Assembly (NCBI GenBank): GCA_028277105.1
Contig: JANQHO010000141.1
Location: 35,836-99,835 of the forward strand
Direction of reading: 5' to 3'
Source: Owenweeksia sp.
Lineage (GTDB): Bacteria; Bacteroidota; Bacteroidia; Flavobacteriales; Schleiferiaceae
DNA length: 64,000 bases
Shown: positions 52,527-61,107 of the stretch, in pieces
How the letters are laid out: every line of letters starts with the position of its first letter
Numbering within the stretch: position 1 is the first letter of the stretch
Position numbers and translations under genes: made by a program
Notes under the pieces: generated by a model
What the model was told of the DNA's origin: nothing
Databases searched by the model: none
The model's input: only the letters and a program-made list of their open reading frames with translations

Positions 52527-53579
52527 ATGAAAGCTATGCTGCTCCATAAAGTTTATAAGCTTAAAGAAGAATCAAATCCTCTTCAGCTATCCGATATTCC
52601 CGTTCCAACTCCTTGTAACAATGAAGTACTGATAGAAATAACGGCTTGTGGAGTATGCCATACCGAACTGGATGAAGTAGAAGGACGTACGCCACCACCT
52701 GAGTATCCCGTGGTTCCTGGTCATCAGGTTATAGGGAGGATAGTAAAAAGCGGTAAGAGAGCCCATAAATTCAAAACGGGCGATCGAGTAGGGGTGGCGT
52801 GGATTTTTTCTGCTTGTGGACGATGTAAATTTTGTAGAGCCGGTTATGAAAATCTTTGCGATGACTTTAAAGCTACTGGCCGGGATGCTAACGGAGGCTA
52901 TGCGGAATATATGACTGCACCAGAGAAATACACTTATGCTATACCCGAAGTGTTTTCAGATGTTGAAGCGGCCCCGCTATTATGTGCCGGAGCAATAGGC
53001 TACCGCTCTTTAAAACTAAGCGGCTTGAAAAGCGGTCAAAGCCTAGGTCTTATGGGCTTTGGCGCTTCGGCACACCTGGTGTTGCAAATGGCAAAATATC
53101 AGTATCCGGGGATAAAGATCTTTGTTTTTGCAAGGAATGAAAAGGAAAGAGGATTTGCCCGGGAGTTGGGGGCGGAATGGACAGGAGATATTGCAGAGCA
53201 CTCTCCGGAAAAGCTGGAATGTATTATTGATACCACTCCCGTCTGGAGGCCGTTAGTAGAGGCTCTGGCTCATCTCGAAAAAGGGGGTAGACTCGTTATT
53301 AATGCCATCCGGAAAAAAGGGGAGGATAAGGATTATTTACAGCGCCTTTCTTACCACGATCACCTGTGGCTGGAAAGAGAAGTAAAAAGTGTAGGCAATA
53401 TAACAGGTAATGACGTGCGAGAATTTCTCGAGCTGGCGGCAAAAATTCCGCTGAAACCGGAAGTAGAGGAATATGCCCTGGAAGATGCCAATGCGGCATT
53501 GCTCGCACTGCGGCTACAAAAGATACGAGGGGCGAAGGTTTTGAGAGTATCGCAAAATGAATTGATGGAGAATTCTTAG
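52527..53579 (+). CDS. Zinc-dependent alcohol dehydrogenase
   Basis: 350 residues, medium-chain dehydrogenase family. Catalytic zinc ligand CGVCHTELDE, GHQVIGR (catalytic His with Gly), structural zinc cysteines CGRCKFCRAGYENLC, cofactor domain start SLGLMGFGASAHLVLQ (Rossmann G-x-G-x2-A). Close to the AdhP/AdhA group that reduces aldehydes or oxidises alcohols with NAD(H). In a stress or low-oxygen setting it would regenerate NAD. A TATTTTTG -7 box ends 4 bp before the ATG, suggesting a nearly leaderless mRNA. Confidence 0.93.
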   Translation: MKAMLLHKVYKLKEESNPLQLSDIPVPTPCNNEVLIEITACGVCHTELDEVEGRTPPPEYPVVPGHQVIGRIVKSGKRAHKFKTGDRVGVAWIFSACGRCKFCRAGYENLCDDFKATGRDANGGYAEYMTAPEKYTYAIPEVFSDVEAAPLLCAGAIGYRSLKLSGLKSGQSLGLMGFGASAHLVLQMAKYQYPGIKIFVFARNEKERGFARELGAEWTGDIAEHSPEKLECIIDTTPVWRPLVEALAHLEKGGRLVINAIRKKGEDKDYLQRLSYHDHLWLEREVKSVGNITGNDVREFLELAAKIPLKPEVEEYALEDANAALLALRLQKIRGAKVLRVSQNELMENS

Positions 53580-53702
53580 CGAACCTCCGTGTCTATTTAT
53601 GGAATAATACTCTCCTTGTTGATACTGATGGAATGCTTATTCCACAGAGTTTTATAAAGGTTTGAAGAAGTCGCAAAGAGGAAGTATAAAAAGGAAATAT
53701 CT

Positions 53703-54671
53703 ATGAATTTATTGCACAAACAACTCCTGATCTTATGGCTGATATTGAATATATCGCCTGTTGCGTGCGAGAACGAGGAAGAGGCGCCTGTTGACAAAAG
53801 CATGGTTTCCCAAAGTGTCAATATTACCCCTGAGTTAATAGAGGAAATAAAAAAGCAAATTCCCCGGGCAGTAGTAGTTCCCCATAACATTAAAGTAGGC
53901 AGTTACTTCTCCTTTATGGATAGCATGGTAAGCAGGGCAGATAACATGGTAGATTACCGGCTAACGGAGTATTTGCTGGTACACGCTAATCCCTGGATCA
54001 TAGATACCTTAAGAAGCTTTGACTATTACGAAAGAAAAAGGCGAGGTGAGTTTGTTTACGATCAGCGCGAACTGTTGATCCTTCGCCAGGGAGATACCCT
54101 CTGGCTACCGGGAAAAAATAAAGCTCTTGCTTTGGAAAACCGTCTGAAGTGTACGGTAATAGATGTCAATATACCGGAATTCAAGCTTCGTATTATGGTA
54201 AATGATACTGCTATCTATACTCTTCCGGTACGCGTAGGCCGCCATGAGATAAAGTATCTCAAAACAGCAGGCAGGGAAGTGGATCTGAGAACCCCTGTAG
54301 GAGAAGGCAAAGTTGTAAGAGTGGAACGCGATCCCTGGTTTGTTAACCCCGTTAGCGGGAAACATTATACCCGTACCAGGCGTGATGATGGCCTTTATAC
54401 TCTTATGCCGCCCATACCCTGGCTCGAACCTATGATCAATGGGGTATGCCAGGGGGCACTGATCCATCCCACTACCAATCCCATGACCTTGGGAAAAGCC
54501 TATTCCAATGGCTGTGTGGGTATGGCTGAAGGCGATGCCTGGATAGTTTATTATTACGCCCCCCTTGGAACCAAAGTAAGGTTCAGGTACGATCTTGAAA
54601 TACCTGATGAGCAAGGTGGTTTTATTCACCTGGAAGACATTTACTCTCTCGAAGAGAAAGGGGAGATATGA
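53703..54671 (+). CDS. L,D-transpeptidase (YkuD family), envelope-localised
   Basis: 322 residues with an N-terminal signal segment (LLILWLILNISPVAC), possibly a lipoprotein. The YkuD domain spans about residues 155-290: TPVGEGKVVRVERDPWFVNP, then the catalytic cluster ALIHPTTNPMTLGKAYSNGCVGM (His and Cys in HPT...SNGC). It crosslinks peptidoglycan via L,D bonds or attaches proteins. An Fnr-like near-match (TTGAT-ACTG-ATGGA) lies 71 bp upstream. Its terminator overlaps the end of the convergent small gene. Confidence 0.9.
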   Translation: MNLLHKQLLILWLILNISPVACENEEEAPVDKSMVSQSVNITPELIEEIKKQIPRAVVVPHNIKVGSYFSFMDSMVSRADNMVDYRLTEYLLVHANPWIIDTLRSFDYYERKRRGEFVYDQRELLILRQGDTLWLPGKNKALALENRLKCTVIDVNIPEFKLRIMVNDTAIYTLPVRVGRHEIKYLKTAGREVDLRTPVGEGKVVRVERDPWFVNPVSGKHYTRTRRDDGLYTLMPPIPWLEPMINGVCQGALIHPTTNPMTLGKAYSNGCVGMAEGDAWIVYYYAPLGTKVRFRYDLEIPDEQGGFIHLEDIYSLEEKGEI

Positions 54672-54700
54672 TCATTCCGGGAAACAGAAAGGGCCGAGAA

Positions 54701-54726
54701 GGCCGTTAGCTGCTAACGGTCTTTTT
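54701..54726 (+). terminator. Terminator of the L,D-transpeptidase gene
   Basis: GGCCGTTAG-CTG-CTAACGGTC followed by TTTTT. The stem covers the stop codon of the convergent 81-residue gene. Confidence 0.75.
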
Positions 54727-54958
54727 CCCCGTAAAAAGACCCTTCGTAGTAGTCTTCCTCATAGCGGGGCTTAGAATGGTTCTTCGTCAGTTTTCCAAGC
54801 CCGTTAAATTCCAACTGATGTACAACTTCATTTTGGGTTACTTCGATTTTAAAGGAAGTCTGGCCGTTTTTATCTTTCAATGATTTAACATCCGAGAGAT
54901 AGCCCTCCTGGAAATGATTGCGGATATAAGCCAGTATTTCGTAGGGTAATTTTTGCAT
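54713..54958 (-). CDS. Small PepSY-like protein
   Basis: 81 residues, soluble, no signal peptide. The order helix-strand-strand (LPYEILAYIRNHFQEGYLSDVKSLKDKNGQTSFKIEV in outline; core PYEILAYIRNHF, then TSFKIEVTQNEVVHQLEFNG) resembles the PepSY-like beta-lactamase-inhibitor-like fold. Function unknown. Convergent with the L,D-transpeptidase gene and overlapping its terminator. Confidence 0.6.
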   Translation of the reverse strand: MQKLPYEILAYIRNHFQEGYLSDVKSLKDKNGQTSFKIEVTQNEVVHQLEFNGLGKLTKNHSKPRYEEDYYEGSFYGEKDR

Positions 54959-55039
54959 AACAGATTATTTTAAAGTATTTAAAAGTAAACTGTTATTTTC
55001 CGACCAGGAATGACTTTTACAGCCAGAACCGCTAATATT

Positions 55040-55056
55040 CGTCACTGCTTTTGACG
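55040..55056. repeat. Short inverted repeat CGTCA-N7-TGACG
   Basis: CGTCA-CTGCTTT-TGACG in the 125-bp gap between the small PepSY-like gene and the ribonucleotide reductase gene. The stem is short; a weak terminator of the reductase unit or an operator are both possible. Confidence 0.3.
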
Positions 55057-55083
55057 ATACCAAATATTGTAGCTACCATGAGT

Positions 55084-56841
55084 TTAAACCTCACATACTT
55101 TGCAGGCTTCTTTTTGAATTGCTGTTGCATCTTCTTTTAGATGAAGTACCTGATTGTTTTTAGAACCATAGCGATAAATGGTGATGCCTTTGGTTTTTAA
55201 TTTCCAGGCCATTTTATAAGCATTTTCTACATCCTTTGGCGTAGCAGATTCAGGCAGGTTAATAGTTTTTGAGACGGCATTGTCGGTATATTGTTGAAAG
55301 GCCAGTTGGTGTTTAATGTGGTATTCATAAGAGATATGTAAGGCGCTAGAAAAAAGCTTCCGGACTTTTTGGGGCAATTTGGCTAGCAATTCACCTTCTC
55401 CTTTCGAAGTGAGTCGTTTCAACTGATCGCGGGTAGCGAGCTTTTTTTGTTTGAGGTAGTCCAGAAAGAGCGGGTTTACCTCAAACAAATTGGCTCCGTC
55501 CAATACATTTCTGCGTTCATAGGCCAAAGCAAACAAGGGTTCAATCGATGGAGAGGTGTTGGCCAGGATAGATATAGTTCCGGTGGGGGCAATGCTGGTT
55601 CTGGTGGCATTGCGCAGCGGTGTTTTCGGGTAGTAAATGCTCTTTTCCCAATTGGGAAACACCCCTCTTTTTTCAGCTAGTTTGGCTGAGGCTTCCAGGC
55701 TTTTTAGGCTGATGAATTGCATGATCTGTTTGCCCAGCATCACGGATTCTTCAGATTCATAAGGCAGCCCAAGCTTAATGAGCATTTCTGCCCAGCCCAT
55801 CACACCCAGCCCGATCTTGCGGTTCCCCAAAGCTATATTTCTGATCTGGGGGATGAGGTAATTATTTACCTCTATGGTGTTATCTAAAAACCGGATGGCT
55901 GTACTTACCGTTACTGCCAGCTTTTTCCAGTCGATAACACACTGCCCTCTTTTTTTGCCCAGCATGTGAAGCAGGTTCACCGAACCGAGATTACAGGCTT
56001 CATAAGGCAAGAGGGGTACTTCTCCACAGGGATTGGTGGCTTTTATGGTTCCCAGGGCAGGGGTAGGGTTGTGGCGATTGATCTCATCCAGGAAAATAAG
56101 CCCGGGGTCTCCGGTTTGCCAGGCAGATCGGATGATCTCATCCCAGAGTTTTGCAGCTTTGACTACCGATGAGGTTTTTCTGCTGGTGGGATGCTTTAAT
56201 TTCCAGTTAGCCTTGTGCTCAACAGCTTCCATAAAATCATCGGTAATGCCTACTGAAAGGTTGAAGTTGGCGAGGGCAGCAGCTTCTCTTTTGGCCCGGA
56301 TAAACTTCAGGATGTCGGGATGGTCGGCATTTAAAATACCCATGTTGGCCCCTCTGCGCTTACCTCCCTGTTTGACGTATTGAGTTGCGGCATCATATAT
56401 TTTCATAAAAGAAACCGGACCTGATGCTTCTCCTCCGGTTTTGTTGACAAAATCCCCTTCGGGTCTTAGCCTGGAAAAATTGAAGCCGGTTCCCCCGCCA
56501 CTTTGCTGGATCAGGGCCGCATTTTTCAGGGTTTCAAAAATGGATTCCATGCTGTCTTCTACCGGTAATACAAAACAGGCACAGAGTTGCCCCAGCTTTG
56601 TTCCGGCATTCATCAGGCAGGGCGAGTTGGGTAAAAAATCGAGGGAAGATAATACGCGGTAAAATTCCTCCTCGTATTGCATAAGCTGCGAAGCGTTGTC
56701 CAATAAGATTTCTGCCTGGGCAATGGCTTTGGCCACCCGTTTAAAAAGCTGATCAGGTGTTTCAAGAAAATTTCCTTCTGCATTTTTCTGAAGGTAACGC
56801 TTCTCCAATACGGTAATGGCATTTTTACTATGGCTTTTCAT
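55084..56841 (-). CDS. nrdJ: Adenosylcobalamin-dependent ribonucleotide reductase (class II)
   Basis: Reduces ribonucleotides to deoxyribonucleotides without needing oxygen. 585 residues, short NrdJ form. Active-site elements: LQQSGGGTGFNFSRLRPEG in outline (core GGGTGFNFS), NPCGEVPLLPYEACNLGSVNL with the catalytic N-x-C-x-E, SIAPTGTISILANTSPSIEP. The C-terminus ends in CKVC, the redox-active cysteine pair. It lacks an ATP-cone domain. It depends on vitamin B12, which would let DNA precursors be made at low oxygen. Divergent from the phosphoribosyltransferase gene. Confidence 0.93.
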   Translation of the reverse strand: MKSHSKNAITVLEKRYLQKNAEGNFLETPDQLFKRVAKAIAQAEILLDNASQLMQYEEEFYRVLSSLDFLPNSPCLMNAGTKLGQLCACFVLPVEDSMESIFETLKNAALIQQSGGGTGFNFSRLRPEGDFVNKTGGEASGPVSFMKIYDAATQYVKQGGKRRGANMGILNADHPDILKFIRAKREAAALANFNLSVGITDDFMEAVEHKANWKLKHPTSRKTSSVVKAAKLWDEIIRSAWQTGDPGLIFLDEINRHNPTPALGTIKATNPCGEVPLLPYEACNLGSVNLLHMLGKKRGQCVIDWKKLAVTVSTAIRFLDNTIEVNNYLIPQIRNIALGNRKIGLGVMGWAEMLIKLGLPYESEESVMLGKQIMQFISLKSLEASAKLAEKRGVFPNWEKSIYYPKTPLRNATRTSIAPTGTISILANTSPSIEPLFALAYERRNVLDGANLFEVNPLFLDYLKQKKLATRDQLKRLTSKGEGELLAKLPQKVRKLFSSALHISYEYHIKHQLAFQQYTDNAVSKTINLPESATPKDVENAYKMAWKLKTKGITIYRYGSKNNQVLHLKEDATAIQKEACKVCEV

Positions 56842-56895
56842 GTATTCACTTCTGAATTTGCCTGTTTATTTCGAGCTTTTTAAAGACAATAAATT

Positions 56896-56914
56896 CGGTA
56901 ATTTAAAATTACCG
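56896..56914. promoter_or_regulatory. 19-bp palindrome between nrdJ and the phosphoribosyltransferase gene
   Basis: CGGTAATTT-A-AAATTACCG, a perfect odd-length palindrome in the shared upstream region, 54 bp before the nrdJ start and 90 bp before the other. A regulator-binding site or a hairpin are both possible. Confidence 0.4.
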
Positions 56915-57004
56915 TTTCATGTATCGCATAGGAATGACTCATGTTATCTGGTGAAGTAATATTTGTTATTGTTTTTCCAACCTCACAAAGTTTAACTTGT
57001 AATA

Positions 57005-57625
57005 ATGTTTTACGACCGTACAGATGCCGGTAAGCAGTTAGCACAGGCACTGATCGCTTACAGAAACTCAAAAGATACAGTATTGTTAGCTATTCCAAGG
57101 GGAGGAGGAGTAATAGGATGCGTGCTGGCCGGGATGCTGCATTTGCCATTGGATATAACGCTGGTAAAAAAACTCGGACATCCCGCTAATCCGGAGTATG
57201 CCATTGGGGCAGTAAACCTGGACAGCTACCTGGTTGATAAAGAGGTAAAGCTTCCGGGAGGTTACCTCGACAAAAAGGTAGAAGAGATCCAGGATTTGCT
57301 TTGGAAACGCTATGAGTTGTACTATAAAGAAAAAAAGCCCTTGGCACTTCAAGGTAAAACAGTAATTATAGTAGATGATGGTATAGCTACCGGTAGCACA
57401 CTGATGGCTTGCATTAAACTGGTAAAGCAGGAACTGCCGCAGGAAATAGTGGTTGCTGTACCGCTTGCTCCCCCAGATGTTATCAGAGAGCTCCAGTATG
57501 AGGTAGATGAAGTTTTTTGCCTGAAAACACCCTGGCCTTTTAAAGCAGTAGGGTTGCACTACCGGAATTTTGAACAGGTGGATGATCAGGAAGTACAAAG
57601 GTTGCTGCAAATGCTACCGGGATGA
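57005..57625 (+). CDS. Phosphoribosyltransferase-family protein
   Basis: 206 residues, type I PRTase fold. The PRPP-binding motif VIIVDDGIATGST is clear, preceded by LDITLVKKLGHPANPEYAIGAV (family-typical PPi loop region). Proteins of this sub-type are found next to Usp genes in many bacteria and their base substrate is not known. 206 residues is normal. Near-Fnr-like dyad TGAC-TCAT-GTTA centred about 64 bp upstream. Confidence 0.85.
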   Translation: MFYDRTDAGKQLAQALIAYRNSKDTVLLAIPRGGGVIGCVLAGMLHLPLDITLVKKLGHPANPEYAIGAVNLDSYLVDKEVKLPGGYLDKKVEEIQDLLWKRYELYYKEKKPLALQGKTVIIVDDGIATGSTLMACIKLVKQELPQEIVVAVPLAPPDVIRELQYEVDEVFCLKTPWPFKAVGLHYRNFEQVDDQEVQRLLQMLPG

Positions 57626-57638
57626 GTTCGCAGGACAA

Positions 57639-57650
57639 TGATGCAGATCA
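57639..57650. promoter_or_regulatory. Fnr/Crp-like dyad upstream of the histidine kinase gene
   Basis: TGAT-GCAG-ATCA, a full TGAY-N4-RTCA match, 14 bp after the phosphoribosyltransferase stop and 171 bp before the kinase ATG. Confidence 0.5.
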
Positions 57651-57660
57651 CCTTTCGCCA

Positions 57661-57674
57661 TTGATCTGTGTTAT
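57661..57674. promoter_or_regulatory. Second, weaker Fnr-like dyad upstream of the histidine kinase gene
   Basis: TTGAT-CTGT-GTTAT, 8 of 10 consensus bases, 23 bp centre-to-centre from the site at 57639. Confidence 0.3.
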
Positions 57675-57820
57675 CTGCAGTAAAAACAAAAAAACTTTCT
57701 TTTCTTTTTCCAATGCAAAGATGATACAGATTTTATGTGCTATCTTTAATAGCATTGATAATCTGCTTATTAGATAAGCTTTCTCCGAAGCTTTTCTGTA
57801 CAGTAGTGATCCGATGATTG

Positions 57821-59767
57821 ATGAAAAACGAAACCGAAGCACGAAAACTTGAGGTCAGAGAGGTAAGTGATAAACTCTTTGAAGTTGCTACTGAGGGACT
57901 GGTAGTGGTGGATAAAGAGGGAGTTATCCACCTGACTAATCCGGGTTTGGATAAAATGTTCGGTTACAGCAGGGAAGAAATACTAGGGAAAAAAGTAGAA
58001 ATACTGATTCCGGATATATACAGGGAAAAACACGCAGAGTACAGGAAAGAATATATTGTTAATCCCGTAAAGCGGCCTATGGGTCACCACCTGGAGCTGT
58101 CTGGAAAAAGGAAAGATGGCAGCATTTTTCCATTGGAAGTGGCGCTCAATTTCTTCACTATAGAAAAGGAGCTGATGATCATGGCTATTGTTTCCGAAAC
58201 CACCGTTCAGAAAAAGATGATCAACCAGTTAAAAAAAGAAAAGGAAACAGCTCAGATGTATCTGGATATTGCCGGTACCATGTTCGTGTTGATCGGCCAA
58301 AACCACTGTGTGGAATTGATCAATCAAAAAGGATGTGAAATACTGGGTTACAACGAAGAAGAAATCATAGGAAAAAACTGGTTTGAGCATTTTATACCCA
58401 GGAAAAGGAAAAAAGAAATAGAAAAGGTTTTTGAGGGAGTAATGCTTGGTAAAGAACAAAAATTTGCTCAATACGAAAGTTCCATACTAACCAAAAAGAG
58501 AGAAGAACGACTCATTGCGTGGAACAATATTGCTATAAGAGATGAACAGGGCCGGACGATAGGTACCCTGAGCTCGGGGGAAGACATTACCGAGCAGAAA
58601 GAATCCGAGCGGGAGCTGTTAAAGCTCAATGCTAAGCTGGAGGAAAGGGTAGAGAAAAGAACACAAGCGCTGGACAACAATCAACGCCTTTACAAAATGA
58701 TAGCCCGTAACTTTCCCAACGGGGTTATCAATGTACTGGATAAGAACCTGAATTACGTTTTTGTAGAAGGTATGGAAATGTACAAAAGGGGAATAACGGG
58801 CGATATGTTGGTAGGTACTGGCTTTTTAAATCGAATTGATCCAGATATAAGAGACAATATCAGAAAGCAACTATTAAATGTTTTTAAAGGTGATAAAGCC
58901 AGCTTTGAGTTAAAAACCGGGGGAAAAACCTATATGATCAATGCCGTTGGCCTACCTGACCCTGAAGGGAAAATTAACCGGGTACTAATGGTTTCACAGA
59001 ATATAAGCGATCTAAAAGAAGCTGAGGAAAATATTCAGCGGGCATTGGAAAAAGAAAGGCATCTCAACGAACTCAAATCGCGTTTTGTTTCCATGGCTTC
59101 CCACGAATTCAGGACACCTTTAACGGCTATTATGAATTCTATATCCCTGCTATCGAAGTACACCGGTATTCAGGGCAATGAAGAAAAACAGCAAAAACAC
59201 ATCTGCCGCATCAAAACAGCCATTCATCACCTAACCAATATCCTCAACGATTTCCTTTCGCTGGACAAGCTTGAAGAAGGAAAAGTGGAGATCCATTATT
59301 CTGAATTTGATGTGGCTGACTTTTCCCGCAAAACAGCAGAAGATATGGAAGACATTACCAAAGAAGGTCAGCAGATCAATTACAGCCACCGGGGAGAAAT
59401 ACTGGTTTACCTCGACAAACAGATGCTCAAAACCATACTCAATAACCTGCTTTCCAATGCCATTAAATATTCACCGGAAGACAGTCTTATAGAATTTGAA
59501 ACCAAAACAGGTGAGAAAGACCTGGCTATAGTGATAAAAGATGGTGGTATAGGTATTCCCCTAGAGGAGCAGCATCATCTTTTTGAGCGCTTCTTCAGGG
59601 CCAGGAATGCCCTTAATATCCAGGGAACTGGCCTTGGATTGAATATTGTTAAAAAATACATGGAGATGGCCGGGGGAACGATCCACTTCACAAGCGAACC
59701 TGGTAAAGGGACGGTTTTCACTCTAAAGCTGCCTGTAAACGGATCTCAAGGCTTAACAAAAAGGTGA
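57821..59767 (+). CDS. Cytoplasmic PAS-domain sensor histidine kinase
   Basis: 648 residues from the ATG at 57821 (a TTG one codon upstream is possible). No transmembrane segment. Three PAS domains: about 15-125 (LVVVDKEGVIHLTNPGLDKMFGYSREEILGK in outline, core GYSREEILGK), 140-260 (GYNEEEIIGKNWFEHFIP) and 300-400. A coiled coil around 260-295 joins them. The HisKA H-box is ASHEFRTPLTAI with His428; the ATPase has NNLLSNAIKYS, DGGIGIP, FERFFRARN and GTGLGLNIV. It is followed by its likely partner, a REC-Crp/Fnr regulator, 32 bp downstream. The signal is not determined; cofactor-binding residues cannot be assigned. Confidence 0.93.
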   Translation: MKNETEARKLEVREVSDKLFEVATEGLVVVDKEGVIHLTNPGLDKMFGYSREEILGKKVEILIPDIYREKHAEYRKEYIVNPVKRPMGHHLELSGKRKDGSIFPLEVALNFFTIEKELMIMAIVSETTVQKKMINQLKKEKETAQMYLDIAGTMFVLIGQNHCVELINQKGCEILGYNEEEIIGKNWFEHFIPRKRKKEIEKVFEGVMLGKEQKFAQYESSILTKKREERLIAWNNIAIRDEQGRTIGTLSSGEDITEQKESERELLKLNAKLEERVEKRTQALDNNQRLYKMIARNFPNGVINVLDKNLNYVFVEGMEMYKRGITGDMLVGTGFLNRIDPDIRDNIRKQLLNVFKGDKASFELKTGGKTYMINAVGLPDPEGKINRVLMVSQNISDLKEAEENIQRALEKERHLNELKSRFVSMASHEFRTPLTAIMNSISLLSKYTGIQGNEEKQQKHICRIKTAIHHLTNILNDFLSLDKLEEGKVEIHYSEFDVADFSRKTAEDMEDITKEGQQINYSHRGEILVYLDKQMLKTILNNLLSNAIKYSPEDSLIEFETKTGEKDLAIVIKDGGIGIPLEEQHHLFERFFRARNALNIQGTGLGLNIVKKYMEMAGGTIHFTSEPGKGTVFTLKLPVNGSQGLTKR

Positions 59768-59799
59768 TGGGTCTATACAAACGTTCAAATTAATTAAGA

Positions 59800-60867
59800 A
59801 TGAAAAAAATTGTGCTGGTAGAAGATAATCCCGATGTAAGGGAAACTACCCAGGAGATCCTGGAGCTGGCCGACTATAAGGTAGCTACTGCTGCGAGTGG
59901 CAAAAAAGGGGTGGAACTGGCTAAATCAGAAAAGCCTGACCTCATTATTTGCGATATAATGATGCCTGATCTTGACGGTTATGGAGTATTGCGCATTTTG
60001 AGTAAAAATCCGGATACTTCTAACGTACCTTTTATATTTCTTACGGCAAAATCAGAGAAAAGCGACATCAGAAAGGGAATGAACCTGGGAGCCGATGATT
60101 ATATCACCAAACCTTTTGAGGAGGGAGAACTGCTGGAAGCCATTGATATCCGTTTGCGGAAAAGCGAAAATCTTAAAAAAGTTCTTAAAACGAATATTGC
60201 CGGTTTGAATGAATTTTTAGATGAAGCCAGCGGAATGCAAGAATTACAGGAACTTTCCATGGAGCGGAAAACAAAAACTTACCGTAAAAAAGAGATCATC
60301 TACCGGGAGGATGATTACGCCAATTACCTGTACTTCATTATAAGAGGTAAAGTAAAATGTATGAAAACGGATGATTATGGAAAGCACTTTGTCAACGATA
60401 TACACCAGGAAGGAACATTTATCGGCTATCTCACTTTACTGGAAGGAGGGGAGTACCACGAAACCGCTATTGCTATGGAAAATACAGAAGTAGCTGTAAT
60501 TCCCCGTCAGGATTTCCAGGCCTTGATCCGTAAAAACCGCGAAGTAGCTGCTAATTTTATAAAAATGCTTTCCGGACATGTGCAAGACAGGGAAAAACGA
60601 TTGTTACAACTGGCTTATGCTCCCGTAAGGGAAAGGGTGTCAGATGCTATCTTGAGGCTATTGGCCAAAGAAGATCCGGCCCTTGCCCGTGTTCCGCTTA
60701 AGCTGACTATTGCTCGGGAGGATCTGGCCAGCATTGTGGGCACTGCCAAAGAGTCATTGGTAAGGACTTTATCTGAGTTGAAAAGGGAAGGATTGCTAGA
60801 TACGGACGGACAGGTAATTGAGGTGCTCAACAAAGCCGGGTTGGAGAAAGCGGCTACTGGACTTTGA
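59800..60867 (+). CDS. Response regulator fused to a Crp/Fnr-type DNA-binding module
   Basis: 355 residues. Receiver domain 1-125: LVEDNPD, phosphoacceptor Asp52 in ICDIMMPDLDG, FLTAKSE (Thr/Ser and Lys switch) and DDYITKPFEEGEL. Cyclic-nucleotide-binding-like domain about 145-265 (KEIIYREDDYANYLYFIIRGKVKCM in outline, core ANYLYFIIRGKVK). HTH_Crp domain 270-340 with recognition helix TAKESLVRTLSELKREG. The E-x3-R positions equal Glu209 and Arg213 of Fnr, which contact the TGA half-site. No cysteine ligands of an Fe-S cluster are seen in the N-terminal part, so it differs from Fnr itself. Likely regulator of this island. Confidence 0.92.
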   Translation: MKKIVLVEDNPDVRETTQEILELADYKVATAASGKKGVELAKSEKPDLIICDIMMPDLDGYGVLRILSKNPDTSNVPFIFLTAKSEKSDIRKGMNLGADDYITKPFEEGELLEAIDIRLRKSENLKKVLKTNIAGLNEFLDEASGMQELQELSMERKTKTYRKKEIIYREDDYANYLYFIIRGKVKCMKTDDYGKHFVNDIHQEGTFIGYLTLLEGGEYHETAIAMENTEVAVIPRQDFQALIRKNREVAANFIKMLSGHVQDREKRLLQLAYAPVRERVSDAILRLLAKEDPALARVPLKLTIAREDLASIVGTAKESLVRTLSELKREGLLDTDGQVIEVLNKAGLEKAATGL

Positions 60868-60926
60868 TAAAAGGCCTTTCGATATCTATCCCTTGTGTAA
60901 CTCTTCCATATTCCTTTATCAATAGA

Positions 60927-60938
60927 TGATCAAAATCA
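60927..60938. promoter_or_regulatory. Fnr/Crp-like dyad upstream of universal stress protein copy 3
   Basis: TGAT-CAAA-ATCA, identical to the site at 63374. It is 60 bp after the regulator stop and 169 bp before the Usp start. Confidence 0.5.
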
Positions 60939-61107
60939 CCCCCTGCTACTGATTATACTCATGTCCTCGGTATGGCTTTTTTGTTATTTTGGATTGGTAA
61001 AACAATTTGATTACTTAACACTTGGGTTGTTTTGTGTTTAAATATTTTATAATCAAAGGTATATATCAATGCGTCAATAGATGTTTTGACCCTTTTATTA
61101 AAACTGT

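Noticed and set aside
55084..56841. nrdJ as a truncated, non-functional gene
   Set aside because: The short length is normal for this NrdJ subtype, and the active-site N-x-C-x-E and the C-terminal CxxC are both present.
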